Origin: Actinomycetes bacterium
GTDB lineage: Bacteria > Actinomycetota > Actinomycetes > Actinomycetales > Microbacteriaceae
Direction: 5' to 3'
DNA: 31,090 bases
Assembly (NCBI GenBank): GCA_023386365.1
Contig: JAEWJX010000088.1
Location: 1-31,090 of the forward strand
Shown here: one piece after another, positions 6,848-14,019 of the stretch
How positions within the stretch are numbered: position 1 is the stretch's first letter
Layout of the letters: every line of letters starts with the position of its first letter
Translations under genes and position numbers: made by a program
Notes under the pieces: generated by a model
Told to the model about the DNA's origin: nothing
Seen by the model: the letters and a program-made list of their open reading frames with translations, nothing else
The model's database searches: none

Positions 6848-8437
6848 CTAGCCCTCTCGGGTGCCTGAGCCGCGGGAGGCCCTCAGCCGCCGCGAGATGA
6901 ACGGCGGCAGCACGATGAGCGCGACGAGCAGCACGGCCGCGGCGAACATCGTCCACTGGGTGGGGCCGACGCCCGGGTCGCCGAGGCTGAACGGCTTCGA
7001 CTGGGCGCTGCCGGCGATGCCGCCACCCGATCCGTCGCCGAAGCCGCCGTCGGTGCCGGACCCGTCGGTGGACCCGTCACCGGTGCCACCGGTGCCGTCA
7101 CCTTCGGTGCCGCCGTCGCCGTTCGCGCCGCCGCCTCCGCCGGTGGGGGTGTCGGCCGCGCCGCCGGTGCCGGTGGCGCACTGGGTGGCGCCCTTCTTGT
7201 CGCACTCGGGCGGCTGCGGGGCGGTGGCGGCGAGCTGGTTGTTGGCGGGCGAGTCACCGGGTTTGAAGGTGGGGTTGTTACATTTGGCGGTGTCGACGCC
7301 TGCGGCGCCGGCGCCGGGGATGCGTTTGATCTGGTCGGATCCGGCGAGCACCAGGTTCATGGGCAGCGGCGAGTAGCCGAGCGCTGCCGCCTGCTGCTGC
7401 CCCTCGCACAGCAGGTATCGGGTGAAGGCACCGAGGGTGTTGCCTTTCGCCTCGGTGAAGATGCCCGCCACCTGGGTGGGCACGATCATGTACGAGTAGC
7501 TCGACAGCGGGTAGGTGCGCTTGTCGCCGCTGGCGTACACGTCGTCGAGGATCTGCGTGAGGTAGTCGGCGCCGGGGGTCGTGTTGATGCGGGCCTTCAT
7601 GAGCGCCACGGCGACGGCGGGGGCGGTCGGCTCCACGTAGTAGCCGGCGGCGTTCAGCACCTTCGCCACCGGGAAGCCCGACTTGAGCGCGTACGAGTAC
7701 TCGACGTAGGTGATCGCCCCTTCGCCGTAGTTCTGCGACACGTAGCCGGCCACACCGAGCGAGCCGTTCTGCGCCTTCGCGCCGCTGAAGGTGGGGTACT
7801 GCGAGGTGAGGCCGCACGGCGTCGGTCGCCCCACCTTCGCGCAGAACGCGTTCCAGGTGCCCGACTGCTGCTTCGACATCCACAGGGTGAACTGGGCGGT
7901 CGAGCCGGAGCCGTCGGATCGCACCACCGGCGTGATCGACTTGTCGGGCAGGGCGAGGGCCGGGTTGTCGACCTTGATGGCGGGGTCGTTCCATTTGGTG
8001 ATCACGCCGGTGAAGATCTTCGCGATCACCTCGCCGGAGAGGCGCAGGTTGGTGACCCGCTTGCCGCCGATCTGCAGGTTGTACATGAACGCGGTGCCTC
8101 CGGCCACGATCGGCATGTAGGCGTAGCCGTTCTTCGGCGACTCGGGGGCGGAGCCGTCTTCGGGGCGCGACTGGAACGGGATCTCGCTCACCGCGAAGTC
8201 GACCGTCCCGGCGATGAAGTCGCGGCGGCCGGCCGACGAGCCGACGCCCGAGTAGTTGACGGTCATGCCGTAGTTGGAGGCGACGTTCTTGCGCCACTGG
8301 TCGAGCGCGTTCTGCGACCATGTGGAGCCGGTGCCCGTGATGGGCAGGTAGGTGGCCGCTTCGGCGGTGTGCCCGGGCGTCGACGCGAGGCCGAACGCGA
8401 GGGCGACGACGAGGATGACGCGGGCGATGCGGCTCAC
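6848..8437 (-). CDS. pstS: Phosphate-binding protein PstS with a C-terminal membrane anchor
   Basis: The protein has 529 residues. The GTG at 8437 overlaps the pstA stop (GTGA). A signal peptide (about 1-28, ending AEA) is followed by the PstS domain (about 30-380). Visible phosphate-site motifs are TGTGSTW (34-40), GVGSSAGRRDF (64-74), DFAVSEIPF (80-88) and RSDGSGST (173-180), plus GYSPLP near 354-359. E. coli PstS has Asp56 in the D-F-G-A-S-D loop; here the last residue is Glu85. After the domain come a Gly/Ser/Asp-rich linker (about 420-480), one membrane helix (about 495-514) and a basic tail. Most Gram-positive PstS proteins are lipoproteins; this one lacks a lipobox and is held by a C-terminal helix. 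It follows pstC and pstA instead of leading the operon. Confidence 0.92.
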   Translation of the reverse strand: MSRIARVILVVALAFGLASTPGHTAEAATYLPITGTGSTWSQNALDQWRKNVASNYGMTVNYSGVGSSAGRRDFIAGTVDFAVSEIPFQSRPEDGSAPESPKNGYAYMPIVAGGTAFMYNLQIGGKRVTNLRLSGEVIAKIFTGVITKWNDPAIKVDNPALALPDKSITPVVRSDGSGSTAQFTLWMSKQQSGTWNAFCAKVGRPTPCGLTSQYPTFSGAKAQNGSLGVAGYVSQNYGEGAITYVEYSYALKSGFPVAKVLNAAGYYVEPTAPAVAVALMKARINTTPGADYLTQILDDVYASGDKRTYPLSSYSYMIVPTQVAGIFTEAKGNTLGAFTRYLLCEGQQQAAALGYSPLPMNLVLAGSDQIKRIPGAGAAGVDTAKCNNPTFKPGDSPANNQLAATAPQPPECDKKGATQCATGTGGAADTPTGGGGGANGDGGTEGDGTGGTGDGSTDGSGTDGGFGDGSGGGIAGSAQSKPFSLGDPGVGPTQWTMFAAAVLLVALIVLPPFISRRLRASRGSGTREG

Positions 8438-9675
8438 TGGGGGTCTGCTTTCTGAGCGGTGTCGGGTGCGGATGCGGATGCGGATGCGGGGGCCGGCGCG
8501 GGCGGCGAGTGGCGCTCCGCCATGCGGGTGGCGTCGCGCAGCGAGGCGGCCTGACTGCGCCGCTGCTGCGCGGGCGACAGCTGGCCGGGCGGTCGCCCGC
8601 CGATCACGCGGGCGATGCTGAACAGGGTGAGCACGAGCAGGAGCAGCACGGCTGCGGTGCCGAAGCCGCGGGCGATCATGGTGGGCTCCGGCGAACGCAC
8701 GAAGTCGAACACCTGCAGCGGCAGCGAGATCATCGGGCCGGTGAACGGGTTGAAGGTGAGCACGGCGGTCACCCCCGAGGTGAGCAGCACGGGCGAGGTC
8801 TCGCCGATGCCGCGCGCGGTGCCGAGGATCACAGCGGTGACGAGCCCCGAGCGCGCCGTCGGCAGCACCACCCGCCAGACGGTGCGCCACCGTCCCGCGC
8901 CCAACGCGTACGACGCCTCACGCAGGTTGCCGGGTACGAGCCGCAGCACCACATCCGAGGCGCGGATCACGATCGGCAGCATCATCACCGTGATCGCGAG
9001 GGCCGCCGCGAACCCCGACCGCTGGTGGGTCACCAGCTGGATGATCGCCGCGTACACGAAGAGCCCGGCGACGATCGACGGCAGCGCGGTCATCGCATCC
9101 ACGATGGTGCGCACGAACCGCGCGAACCGGCCGCCCACCTCGTTCAGGTACACGGCCGTGGCGATGCCGAGCGGGATGGTGATCGCCAACGCGATCGAGA
9201 TCTGGATGAGCGTGCCGACGATGGCGTGCAGGATGCCGCCCTCGGTGAGCGGGTCGAGCGGGCCCGCGAACTCCATCGACTGGGTGAAGAAGTTGGGGTG
9301 GAACCAGATCGCCTCCCGCCCGCGCACCAGCGTGAACGCGACCACGAAGACGAGCGCGCCGAACAGGATGACGCCGGCAGACACCAACAGCACCGTCGCC
9401 ACCCGGTCGGCGATGGTCTGCCGGTCGCCGAGCAGCGACGTGAGCAGCACGTAGAAGCCGATGAACGCCAGATACGACACCACGACCCAGCCGACGAGCC
9501 CGGTGAGCGGCGTCACCCATCCGAACAGCAGCGTCGACGTCGCGAGCCCCGCTGCTCCCGCGCCGAGCAGGTCGAACCGCTCCTCGAAGGTGGCGCTGCG
9601 CAGTCGCCGACGCTCCCCCACCTCGCCCTCGCGCACCGGGGTGGTGGTGCGACGCAGGGTCGTCACATCGCTCAT
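8434..9675 (-). CDS. pstA: Phosphate ABC transporter permease PstA
   Basis: The 413-residue inner-membrane permease follows the pstC stop by one base (TGA-C-ATG). The core (about 85-360) carries the PstA segments DAMTALPSIVAGLFVYA (193-209) and the EAA-type cytoplasmic loop (about 252-281: REASYALGAGRWRTVWRVVL), followed by ARGIGETSPVLLTSG. The EAA loop is the docking site for the ATPase, so a PstB partner must exist. The protein is longer than the usual ~300 residues: the N terminus adds about 80 residues with two extra hydrophobic helices (about 40-60 and 62-80), and the C terminus adds an Ala/Ser/Pro tail of about 45 residues. Its stop overlaps the pstS start. Confidence 0.93.
   Translation of the reverse strand: MSDVTTLRRTTTPVREGEVGERRRLRSATFEERFDLLGAGAAGLATSTLLFGWVTPLTGLVGWVVVSYLAFIGFYVLLTSLLGDRQTIADRVATVLLVSAGVILFGALVFVVAFTLVRGREAIWFHPNFFTQSMEFAGPLDPLTEGGILHAIVGTLIQISIALAITIPLGIATAVYLNEVGGRFARFVRTIVDAMTALPSIVAGLFVYAAIIQLVTHQRSGFAAALAITVMMLPIVIRASDVVLRLVPGNLREASYALGAGRWRTVWRVVLPTARSGLVTAVILGTARGIGETSPVLLTSGVTAVLTFNPFTGPMISLPLQVFDFVRSPEPTMIARGFGTAAVLLLLVLTLFSIARVIGGRPPGQLSPAQQRRSQAASLRDATRMAERHSPPAPAPASASASAPDTAQKADPQ
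8468..8489. repeat. Short GCGGAT tandem repeat in the pstA tail
   Basis: There are three full copies and a partial fourth of a 6-base unit. On the coding strand they encode an Ala-Ser run in the disordered PstA C terminus. Such a unit is prone to in-frame length change (two residues per copy). Confidence 0.7.
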
Positions 9676-9676
9676 G

Positions 9677-10699
9677 TCAGCCCTCCGACTGTGCGCCGGA
9701 ACGCGAACGGGCCACGATCGACGAGGCCGAGAAGTTGATCACCAGGGTCAGCAGGAACAGCACCAGCCCCGCCGCCATCAGGGCGGAGAGCGCGAAGTCG
9801 CTGGCCTCGCCGTAGCGCAGGGCGATGAGCGCCGACACCGAGTTGGTGCCCGACTTCAGCACCTGCCAGTTGATGGTGAAGATGGGCGAGATGATCATGT
9901 AGACGGCGATCGTCTCGCCGAGCGCGCGGCCGAGGCCGAGCATGGTGCCGCCGATGATGCCACCGCGTCCGAACGGCAGCACCACCGTGCGCACCATGCC
10001 CCACCGGGTGGCGCCGAGCGCGAGAGCCCCCTCGCGTTCGCCCACCGGCGCCTGCGAGAACGCCTCCCGCATCACGGACGTCATCGTCGGCACGATCATC
10101 AGCCCCACGACGATCCCCGCGATGAACGCGGACGACGTGAACGCGCTGTCGTCGGTGAGGGTCGCACCGCTGTCGTCGGTGACCCGGAAGATGGGGATCC
10201 ACCAGAAGTACGTCGAGATCCAGCGGGCCACCGGAATGACGTTGTCCTGCAGGAAGAACACGCCCCACAGGCCGAACACGATCGACGGCACCGCCGCCAT
10301 CAGGTCGACGAGCGACACCAGCATGGAGCGCATCCGCCCGCGGGCGATCTCGGAGAGCAGCAGCGCGGTGCCGATGGCCAACGGCACCGCCACCGCGAGG
10401 GCGACGAGACCGATCGTGACAGTGCCGAACAGGATCGCGGCGACACCGAACTCCCCCGTCTCGGGCGACCACTTCTGTTCGGTGAGGAAGCCGAACCCGG
10501 CCACGCTCAGCGCATCCGTCGCCCGCAGGGTGAGGAACAGGCCCACCGCGAGCATGACGGCGACGGTGATCGTGCCTGCCGCGAACGCCGTGCGGCGGAA
10601 CACGGCGTCGGCGAACGACGGCTTCGGCTCGAGGGTGCGGGGCGTGGGGGCCTCGCCGGGCAGCATGATCTTCTCGACCACCTGCGACCGGCCGGTCAT
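9677..10699 (-). CDS. pstC: Phosphate ABC transporter permease PstC
   Basis: The protein has 340 residues. The ATG at 10699 overlaps the stop of the preceding small gene (ATGA). A 35-residue cytoplasmic N terminus leads to about six membrane helices. The PstC signatures DLMAAVPSIVFGLWGVFFLQ (132-151) and the EAA loop EREGALALGATRWGMVRTVV (221-240) with LGLGRALGETIAVYM (254-268) are clear. It forms the channel with PstA and should couple to a PstB ATPase that is not encoded in this window. Length is normal for the family. Confidence 0.95.
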   Translation of the reverse strand: MTGRSQVVEKIMLPGEAPTPRTLEPKPSFADAVFRRTAFAAGTITVAVMLAVGLFLTLRATDALSVAGFGFLTEQKWSPETGEFGVAAILFGTVTIGLVALAVAVPLAIGTALLLSEIARGRMRSMLVSLVDLMAAVPSIVFGLWGVFFLQDNVIPVARWISTYFWWIPIFRVTDDSGATLTDDSAFTSSAFIAGIVVGLMIVPTMTSVMREAFSQAPVGEREGALALGATRWGMVRTVVLPFGRGGIIGGTMLGLGRALGETIAVYMIISPIFTINWQVLKSGTNSVSALIALRYGEASDFALSALMAAGLVLFLLTLVINFSASSIVARSRSGAQSEG

Positions 10700-11163
10700 C
10701 GGGTGTCCCCCCCGGCGACGGTGAGCTCCTCGCCCGCGCGGCGCGGGTCGACGGCGAGCTGGTCGAGGCCGAGGCGCGCCGAACGCAGCGACTCACGGCG
10801 GTCGCGTTCCATCGCGTACCAGCGGGCGCACGTCATCGCGGGCGTTCCGTCGTCGAGTAGCAACCATCCGTAGCCGCGGCTCGACTCGAGCCGCACCATC
10901 CGGGGGGCGAGGGTGTCGCGTGCCTCCACGAGCTTCTCGATGTCGGCCCACCCCTCGTCGACGCTCGCGAACCCGGATGCGCTGCGCGCGAGCACGCGAT
11001 GGTTGCCCGCGGCGAGGGTCCACACGTAGACGGGGCCGTCGACGACGGATGCCTGCTCGGCGGGTGCGCCGGTCAGGCGGGAGATGTGGTGGATCCAGGA
11101 GGCCATGCGGATCTGATCCGTCGGATCGATCCGGATGAACTGGAACCGGGCACCGGTCGACAT
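10696..11163 (-). CDS. Small protein with two YegP/DUF1508-like half-repeats, first gene of the operon
   Basis: The protein has 155 residues and is probably cytoplasmic, with no signal or membrane segment. Two stretches look related: Y-V-W-T-L-A-A-G-N-H followed by a Ser/Ala-rich helix (about 46-82), and Y-G-W-L-L-L-D-D-G-T followed by a helix (about 99-135). This aromatic-x-W-x-L...DG pattern followed by a helix recalls YegP/DUF1508 tandem repeats. The resemblance is weak and seen only by eye. The start at 11163 has a GAGG about 9 bases upstream. It overlaps pstC by ATGA, so it is cotranscribed and translationally coupled, and may regulate or report on the transporter. Function unknown. Confidence 0.75.
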   Translation of the reverse strand: MSTGARFQFIRIDPTDQIRMASWIHHISRLTGAPAEQASVVDGPVYVWTLAAGNHRVLARSASGFASVDEGWADIEKLVEARDTLAPRMVRLESSRGYGWLLLDDGTPAMTCARWYAMERDRRESLRSARLGLDQLAVDPRRAGEELTVAGGDTR

Positions 11164-11205
11164 CGGTCAGCGGCCTCGGGGAGCTCGGGTGGTGGTACCC
11201 CGCCG

Positions 11206-11246
11206 GGTTCAGCGGGCGAGGAGAGTCAACGACTCCCGGCTGAACC
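11206..11246 (-). other. Nested inverted repeat in the leader of the pst-like operon
   Basis: The outer arms 11206-11213 and 11239-11246 (GGTTCAGC/GCTGAACC) are perfectly complementary. The inner arms 11223-11227 and 11231-11235 (GAGTC/GACTC) flank a 3-base loop. It lies between ispE and the first pst-operon gene. It may be an operator, a transcript attenuator, or a terminator for ispE. No T tract is present. Confidence 0.45.
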
Positions 11247-11289
11247 AGACCATCCGTGCGGATGCACAGCCGCCCTCGCGCAGGTGAAC
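11235..11289 (-). promoter_or_regulatory. Candidate PHO-box cluster upstream of the pst-like operon
   Basis: On the minus strand three related 11-mers lie at exact 22-base intervals: GTTCACCTGCG (11279-11289), GTGCATCCGCA (11257-11267) and GTTCAGCCGGG (11235-11245). Streptomyces PhoP boxes use 11-base direct repeats with a GTTCACC-like core, so the spacing equals two units. The cluster is 72-126 bases before the operon's first start codon. No clear -35/-10 pair was found next to it. Confidence 0.45.
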
Positions 11290-11308
11290 AACGGGTGGCG
11301 CGCGGCGG

Positions 11309-12235
11309 TCAGACGATGCGCGCGCCGTGCACCGGCCCGGTGGCCCGGACGACGTTGAGGCGGGCCGCGGAGAGTGCCACCTGCAGTTCGAGTGCCGAGT
11401 CGACGTCGGCGGTGAGGAAGGCGACGGTGGGCCCCGACCCGGAGATGATCCCCGCGAGGGCGCCGTTCTGCTCCCCCAGTTCGAGCACATCCGACAGCGA
11501 CGGCTCCAGGTGCAGCGCGGCGGCCTGCAGGTCGTTGTGCATCGCGTCGGCGAGCATGTGGGCGTCGCCGGCGCGCAGCGCCTGCAGCACGTTCGTCTCG
11601 ACGGTGGGGCGCGGGTCGGCGGGGAAGATGTCTTGCGCGTGGCGGGTGCGGTGCTCGTCGAGCTCGCGGTACACGGCGGGGGTCGACAGGCCGAACTCGG
11701 CGAGCGCGAGAACCCAGTGGAATCCGCCCTTCGCGAGGGCGGGTGACAGCTCGTCGCCGCGGCCGGTGCCGATGGCGGTGCCGCCGGTGAGCGCGAAGGG
11801 CACGTCGGCGCCCAGCTTGCGGGCGAGCTCCAGCAGTTCGTCGCGCGGGAGGTCGGTGCCCCACAGTGCATCGCAGGCGAGCAGGGTGGCCGCCGCATCC
11901 GCCGACCCGCCGCCCATGCCGCCGGTGACCGGCACATGCTTCTCGATCTCGATGCGCGCGCCGCCGGTGTAGCCGGTGCGGGCGGCGAGCAGCCGGGCCG
12001 CCTTGATGGCGATGTTGGAACCGTCGAGCGGCACCCGCGAGAGTTCGACGGGGCCGGTGACGTCGACCGAGAAATCGGAAGCCTCGCTGACGCGCACATC
12101 CTCGTACAGCGAGACGGCCTGGTAGGCGATGGCGACGTCGTGGTAGCCGGTGTCGTCGATCGCGCCCACCTTCAGGAAGACGTTGATCTTCCCCGGCGCT
12201 TTGACGTGCACCGTCGCGCGTCCCGGGGTGGTCAT
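11309..12235 (-). CDS. ispE: 4-diphosphocytidyl-2-C-methyl-D-erythritol kinase
   Basis: The 308-residue cytoplasmic GHMP kinase of the MEP isoprenoid pathway phosphorylates the 2-hydroxyl of CDP-ME with ATP. Visible motifs are KAPGKINVFLKV (12-23, with the substrate-binding Lys), the GHMP glycine-rich loop PVTGGMGGGSADAA (102-115), the catalytic Asp in LGADVPFAL (D144), and the third motif GIISGSGPT near the C terminus. Length is normal. It follows rsmA, as in other actinobacteria (rsmA-ispE). The ATG at 12235 has both a GGAGG and a TAGGGT six bases upstream, so it may be leaderless. Confidence 0.96.
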   Translation of the reverse strand: MTTPGRATVHVKAPGKINVFLKVGAIDDTGYHDVAIAYQAVSLYEDVRVSEASDFSVDVTGPVELSRVPLDGSNIAIKAARLLAARTGYTGGARIEIEKHVPVTGGMGGGSADAAATLLACDALWGTDLPRDELLELARKLGADVPFALTGGTAIGTGRGDELSPALAKGGFHWVLALAEFGLSTPAVYRELDEHRTRHAQDIFPADPRPTVETNVLQALRAGDAHMLADAMHNDLQAAALHLEPSLSDVLELGEQNGALAGIISGSGPTVAFLTADVDSALELQVALSAARLNVVRATGPVHGARIV

Positions 12236-12241
12236 TCCTCC

Positions 12242-12247
12242 ACCCTA
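12242..12247 (-). promoter_or_regulatory. Probable -10 element of ispE
   Basis: TAGGGT lies six bases before the ATG. This is the spacing expected if transcription starts at the A of the ATG. GGAGGA fills the gap, so a Shine-Dalgarno reading is also possible on a longer transcript. Confidence 0.45.
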
Positions 12248-12262
12248 GGGGAGGTGGACAGG

Positions 12263-13093
12263 TCAGTCCGTCCGCACCACTCGCAGGAAGTCGGCGACGG
12301 TCAGCTGTTCGCCGCGCAGCGTCGGGTCGACACCCGCCGCCTCGAGGCGTGCGGATGCGGCGGCCGAGCCGCCGAGGGCGTCCGCGAGAGACTGCCGCAG
12401 CATCTTGCGCCGCTGCCCGAACGCGCCGTCGATGAGGGCGAAGGTGGCGACACGTTCCTCGTCGGTACCCGGCTGCTCACCGGCCTGGAACCCGACGAGC
12501 ACCGAGTCGACGTTCGGCACCGGCCAGAACACCTGGCGGCTGATGGTGCCGGCGAGCGACCATGTGCCGTACCAGGAGGCTTTCACCGACGGCGAGCCGT
12601 AGACCCGCGATCCGGGGCCGGCCGCCAGCCGGTGGCCGACCTCCGCCTGCACCATGACGAGCGCGGAGCGCAGCGACGGCACCACATGCAGCAGGTGCAG
12701 CAGCACCGGCACGGAGACGTTGTACGGCAGGTTGGCGACCAGACGAGTCGGCTCGCCCGGTACGCCGTCGACGCGCAGCGCATCCGCGGCGATCACGTCG
12801 AGCGGGGCCCCGGGCTGCATGGTCTCGACGGTGTGCGGCAGCTGTTCGGCGAGCCGCTTGTCGATCTCGATGGCCGTCACCCGGGCGCCCGCCTCCAGCA
12901 GGCCGAGGGTGAGCGATCCGAGTCCCGGGCCCACCTCGACCACGTGGTCGCCCTGCTCGACCTTGCCTGCGCGCACGATCTTGCGCACCGTGTTGCCGTC
13001 GACGACGAAGTTCTGTCCCAGCTTCTTGGTGGGCTGCAGGTCGAGTGCGTCGGCGAGGTCGCGGATCTCGGCCGGGCCGAGCAGCGCGCTCAC
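12263..13093 (-). CDS. rsmA: 16S rRNA (adenine1518-N6/adenine1519-N6)-dimethyltransferase
   Basis: The 276-residue RsmA/KsgA dimethylates two adjacent adenines near the 3' end of 16S rRNA, using SAM, late in 30S assembly. Motifs are KKLGQNF (23-29), the SAM loop VEVGPGLGSLT (52-62), AIEIDKRL with the acidic SAM contact (E76, D78), and the catalytic NLPY (121-124). The GTG at 13093 is chosen because it overlaps the tatD stop (GTGA) and gives the standard N terminus; a much longer open frame upstream is antisense to nothing useful and overlaps tatD. It lies in the order metG-tatD-rsmA-ispE. The rpfB gene that separates tatD and rsmA in mycobacteria is absent. Confidence 0.95.
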   Translation of the reverse strand: MSALLGPAEIRDLADALDLQPTKKLGQNFVVDGNTVRKIVRAGKVEQGDHVVEVGPGLGSLTLGLLEAGARVTAIEIDKRLAEQLPHTVETMQPGAPLDVIAADALRVDGVPGEPTRLVANLPYNVSVPVLLHLLHVVPSLRSALVMVQAEVGHRLAAGPGSRVYGSPSVKASWYGTWSLAGTISRQVFWPVPNVDSVLVGFQAGEQPGTDEERVATFALIDGAFGQRRKMLRQSLADALGGSAAASARLEAAGVDPTLRGEQLTVADFLRVVRTD

Positions 13094-14019
13094 GCGGGGT
13101 CCGGGGTCTCGAACGGGCCGGGGGGCGCGTCGACCGGCTCGTCGTCCCAGTGGCCGTACACGGCTTCGGTGTTGGAGGAGATCTGCGCGGCCAGCATCGA
13201 CGCGTCGGTGCCGAGGTGGGCGGCCATCGCGCGGAGCGTGTGCGGGATCAGGTACGGCGCGTTCGGGCGTCCGCGGAACGGGGTGGGGGTGAGGTACGGC
13301 GCGTCCGTCTCGATGAGGATGCGGGAGCGCGGGATCACCTCGAGCGCGTCGCGCAGGTTCTGGGCGTTCTTGAACGTGACGGTGCCGGCGAACGACAGAT
13401 ACCAGCCGCGCTCCGCCACGAGCTGCGCGAACGCGGCGTCGCCGGAGAAGCAGTGGAACACGACCCGGTCGGGGGCACCCACCCGGTCGAGGGTTTCGAC
13501 GATCTCGGCGTGGGAGTCGCGGTCGTGGATCTGCAGCGCCAGGTTGTGCCGTCTCGCGATGTCGATGTGCGCCTCGAAGGAGCGGTACTGCGCGTCGCGG
13601 CCCGCCTCGTCTTCGGTGCGGAAGAAGTCGAGCCCCGTCTCGCCGACGGCACGCACGCGCGGACGGGATGCCAACTCGTCGATCCCGGCGAGGTGGTGCT
13701 CGAGCGCGCCCGTCGTGAGCAGTTCGGGTGCCTCGTTCGGGTGCAGCGCGACGGCGGCGAGCACCCGCGGTTCGTGGGCGGCCACATCCGCGCTCCACTG
13801 CGAGGTGGCGAGGTCGGTGCCCACCTGCACGACGCCGCGCACCCCCACGCTGGAGGCGCGGTCGAGGTGCTCGCGGTAGTCGAGCGGCTGCCCGCCGTCC
13901 GCGATCTCCAGGTGGGTGTGGTTGTCGTAGACGGGGACGATCAGCGCCTCGGGCAGGGGCGGGTAGTCCCGGGGAGGCCCGTCCGGGGCTTCCCTCGCGC
14001 GCAGGAACGCGTCGGTCAC
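13090..14019 (-). CDS. tatD: TatD-family metal-dependent deoxyribonuclease/hydrolase
   Basis: The 309-residue cytoplasmic TIM-barrel hydrolase has the metal ligands of the TatD family: DNHTHLE (H34, H36), GETGLDF (the bridging Glu), a His in LQIHDRDSH, HCFSG, and the Asp of ETDAPYL. Substrates are DNA ends or related phosphodiesters in characterised members. The GTG at 14019 overlaps the metG stop (GTGA). The ~28-residue N-terminal extension before the first metal motif (Pro-rich) is longer than in E. coli TatD. It is translationally coupled on both sides. Confidence 0.93.
   Translation of the reverse strand: MTDAFLRAREAPDGPPRDYPPLPEALIVPVYDNHTHLEIADGGQPLDYREHLDRASSVGVRGVVQVGTDLATSQWSADVAAHEPRVLAAVALHPNEAPELLTTGALEHHLAGIDELASRPRVRAVGETGLDFFRTEDEAGRDAQYRSFEAHIDIARRHNLALQIHDRDSHAEIVETLDRVGAPDRVVFHCFSGDAAFAQLVAERGWYLSFAGTVTFKNAQNLRDALEVIPRSRILIETDAPYLTPTPFRGRPNAPYLIPHTLRAMAAHLGTDASMLAAQISSNTEAVYGHWDDEPVDAPPGPFETPDPA

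Noticed and set aside
8468..8489. GCGGAT tandem as a CRISPR or minisatellite
   Set aside because: The unit is only 6 bases with under four copies and is in frame in a low-complexity protein tail.
8509..9738. Plus-strand open frame opposite pstA
   Set aside because: Composition is His/Arg/Asp-rich without structure; pstA on the minus strand is unmistakable.
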